Source: an uncultured Bacteroidota bacterium (lineage in GTDB: Bacteria; Bacteroidota; Bacteroidia; Chitinophagales; Saprospiraceae). Taken from it: a stretch of 7,029 nt of DNA. Positions 6,307 to 7,029 of this stretch are shown here, piece by piece; positions within the stretch are counted from its first letter, which is position 1, and each line of letters starts with the position of its first letter. The stretch is taken from positions 1-7,029 of the forward strand of contig CALEIL010000111.1 in the NCBI GenBank assembly GCA_937876435.1, read 5' to 3'. The notes under the pieces were generated by a model. The model worked only from the letters and a program-made list of their open reading frames with translations. It had not been told where the DNA came from and searched no databases. A program made the translations under genes and the position numbers.

Positions 6307-6414
6307 ATGATGAACACAAAGCCAATTGACAAAAATGAAGATAAAAGCGGACAGGTCCCTGATCATATCATCCCGGAACCAATACATCCCGATCAGGAGG
6401 ATGAAATCGAGTAA
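6307..6414 (+). CDS. Candidate small acidic protein, 35 aa
   Basis: The frame ATG-ATG-AAC to TAA encodes 35 residues: ten Asp/Glu, five Pro, three Lys, two His, and no Cys or aromatic residue. The N-terminal half is mixed-charge (TKPIDKNEDKSG); the C-terminal half is proline- and acid-rich (HIIPEPIHPDQEDEIE). It has no signal peptide or membrane segment, and I recognise no family. No Shine-Dalgarno site is visible, which is common here. The polar composition, free of rare or stop-prone codons and unlike the noise frames nearby, is the main argument for coding. It lies about 190 bp upstream of the TonB-dependent receptor gene. The second ATG (6310) is an alternative start. It could equally be a chance frame. 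Confidence 0.45.
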   Translation: MMNTKPIDKNEDKSGQVPDHIIPEPIHPDQEDEIE

Positions 6415-6530
6415 AAACGATCTGTTTTAACACTCATCTTACACTAGATTTATATACGTAAACCATTTTCGGCAAGAAGTTTGTATTATCCAATGAATGG
6501 TTAATCAAACTCTATAAGACCAGGAAGAAC

Positions 6531-6547
6531 CCACCCCAGGAAGGTGG
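6531..6547 (+). terminator. Weak terminator-like hairpin
   Basis: CCACC-7nt-GGTGG followed by TCATTTTAAATTTTG. The stem is only 5 bp and the T-rich tail is interrupted, so this is a marginal candidate for ending a transcript from the small ORF before the receptor gene. A direct repeat CCAGGAAG (6520-6527 and 6536-6543) overlaps it. Confidence 0.25.
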
Positions 6548-6595
6548 TCATTTTAAATTTTGTTTCGCTACCCCCCGGAAGGCCAGTTAACTAAC

Positions 6596-6600
6596 AGGAG
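6596..6600 (+). promoter_or_regulatory. Shine-Dalgarno site of the TonB-dependent receptor gene
   Basis: AGGAG lies 5 nt before ATG 6606 and 2 nt before ATG 6603, which favours 6606 as the start. It is the only clear Shine-Dalgarno sequence ahead of a gene in this window. Confidence 0.6.
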
Positions 6601-6605
6601 CCATG

Positions 6606-7029
6606 ATGGGAAAAACTATATTCACCCTTTTTCTGATTTTTACCAGCTGTTTGGGAATGTCACAGGACATTCACATCAGGGGATTCGTAAAAGAATCTGG
6701 CTCTGGTGAGGAGCTGATTGAAGTCAATGTTTTCGATGTCAATTCTCAACGTGGGACAACGACCAACGAAAAAGGGTACTACAAACTGACCGTTCCACCA
6801 GGCGGTGGAAAATTGGTATACAGTTACGTGGGCTACAACAGTGATACCATCTTCTGGTCAGCCAGCGCTGATACGGTCATCCACATCCGATTGGACGAAT
6901 CCGTCCAACTCAACACCATAACCGTGAGTACCGGGAAAAAAGAATCGATCCAGGAAACCAATCAGGCCAGTCGCCATGAACTTACCCGGGATCAGATGGA
7001 ACAGCTACCTGCCTTGTTAGGAGAGCTGG
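6606..7029 (+). CDS. TonB-dependent receptor, N-terminal part (runs off window)
   Basis: Only the first ~141 codons are present, open to the right edge. A signal peptide (MGKTIFTLFLIFTSCLGMS, cut before Q20) is followed by a CarboxypepD_reg-like beta-sandwich (~22-100: IRGFVKESGSGEEL, VNVFDVNSQRGTTTNEKGYYKL, YSYVGYNSDT, IHIRLDESVQLNTITV). The beginning of the plug region, ELTRDQMEQLPALLGEL, follows; in Bacteroidota receptors this LPxLLGE motif usually leads into the plug domain. Members form outer-membrane beta-barrels that import siderophores, vitamins, glycans or peptides using TonB energy. The LPALLGE style is seen in receptors not paired with SusD, but the downstream neighbour is not visible. 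The substrate cannot be inferred. A Cys at position 15 lies in the signal region, but the preceding residues (F-T-S) are a poor lipobox. An ATG one codon upstream (6603) is the alternative start. Confidence 0.9.
   Translation, partial: MGKTIFTLFLIFTSCLGMSQDIHIRGFVKESGSGEELIEVNVFDVNSQRGTTTNEKGYYKLTVPPGGGKLVYSYVGYNSDTIFWSASADTVIHIRLDESVQLNTITVSTGKKESIQETNQASRHELTRDQMEQLPALLGEL

Noticed and set aside
6603..6660. Lipoprotein signal in the TonB-dependent receptor (Cys at position 15)
   Set aside because: Residues before the Cys (F-T-S) do not fit a lipobox well, and the protein family is normally processed by signal peptidase I.

Overview
The window looks like chromosome from a member of the Bacteroidota, most plausibly a Saprospiria-like lineage. 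The phylum call is well supported. A secreted protease carries a C-terminal type IX secretion (T9SS) sorting domain, a TonB-dependent receptor begins with a carboxypeptidase-regulatory-like domain, signal peptidase I is the long form with a large insertion, Shine-Dalgarno sites are mostly absent, and TAnnTTTG-like promoter elements occur. The class call is inference from overall protein style. All genes are on the + strand, and I see no rRNA, tRNA, CRISPR array or insertion sequence.

Layout: 1-435 is non-coding. It holds two copies of a ~72-bp repeat, 190 bp apart, each ending in a 9-nt-period tandem repeat, with related inverted pieces between and after them. 436-2004 is lepB (signal peptidase I) with both catalytic residues intact, preceded by overlapping candidate promoter elements. 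2005-2242 is intergenic with a candidate promoter. 2243-3172 is a secreted TolB/PD40-like beta-propeller protein. Ten bases later comes a secreted subtilisin-family (S8) protease (3183-4799) with a T9SS tail, in which the usual catalytic Asp is Glu. 4921-5925 is a secreted SMP-30/gluconolactonase-type protein. 5926-6306 has no convincing gene but contains short inverted repeats. 6307-6414 is a candidate 35-aa acidic protein. From 6606 to the edge runs the start of a TonB-dependent receptor.

The common theme is the cell envelope and secretion. LepB removes signal peptides of the Sec-exported proteins, and the four other larger genes all begin with signal peptides. The propeller protein and the protease are close enough to be co-transcribed. 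The lactonase and the receptor are separated from them by gaps, so a shared pathway is not shown by the sequence.

I did not find a clear previously undescribed system. The best leads are the Asp-to-Glu change in the protease, the propeller-protease gene pair, the repeat block at the left edge, and the small acidic ORF next to the receptor.
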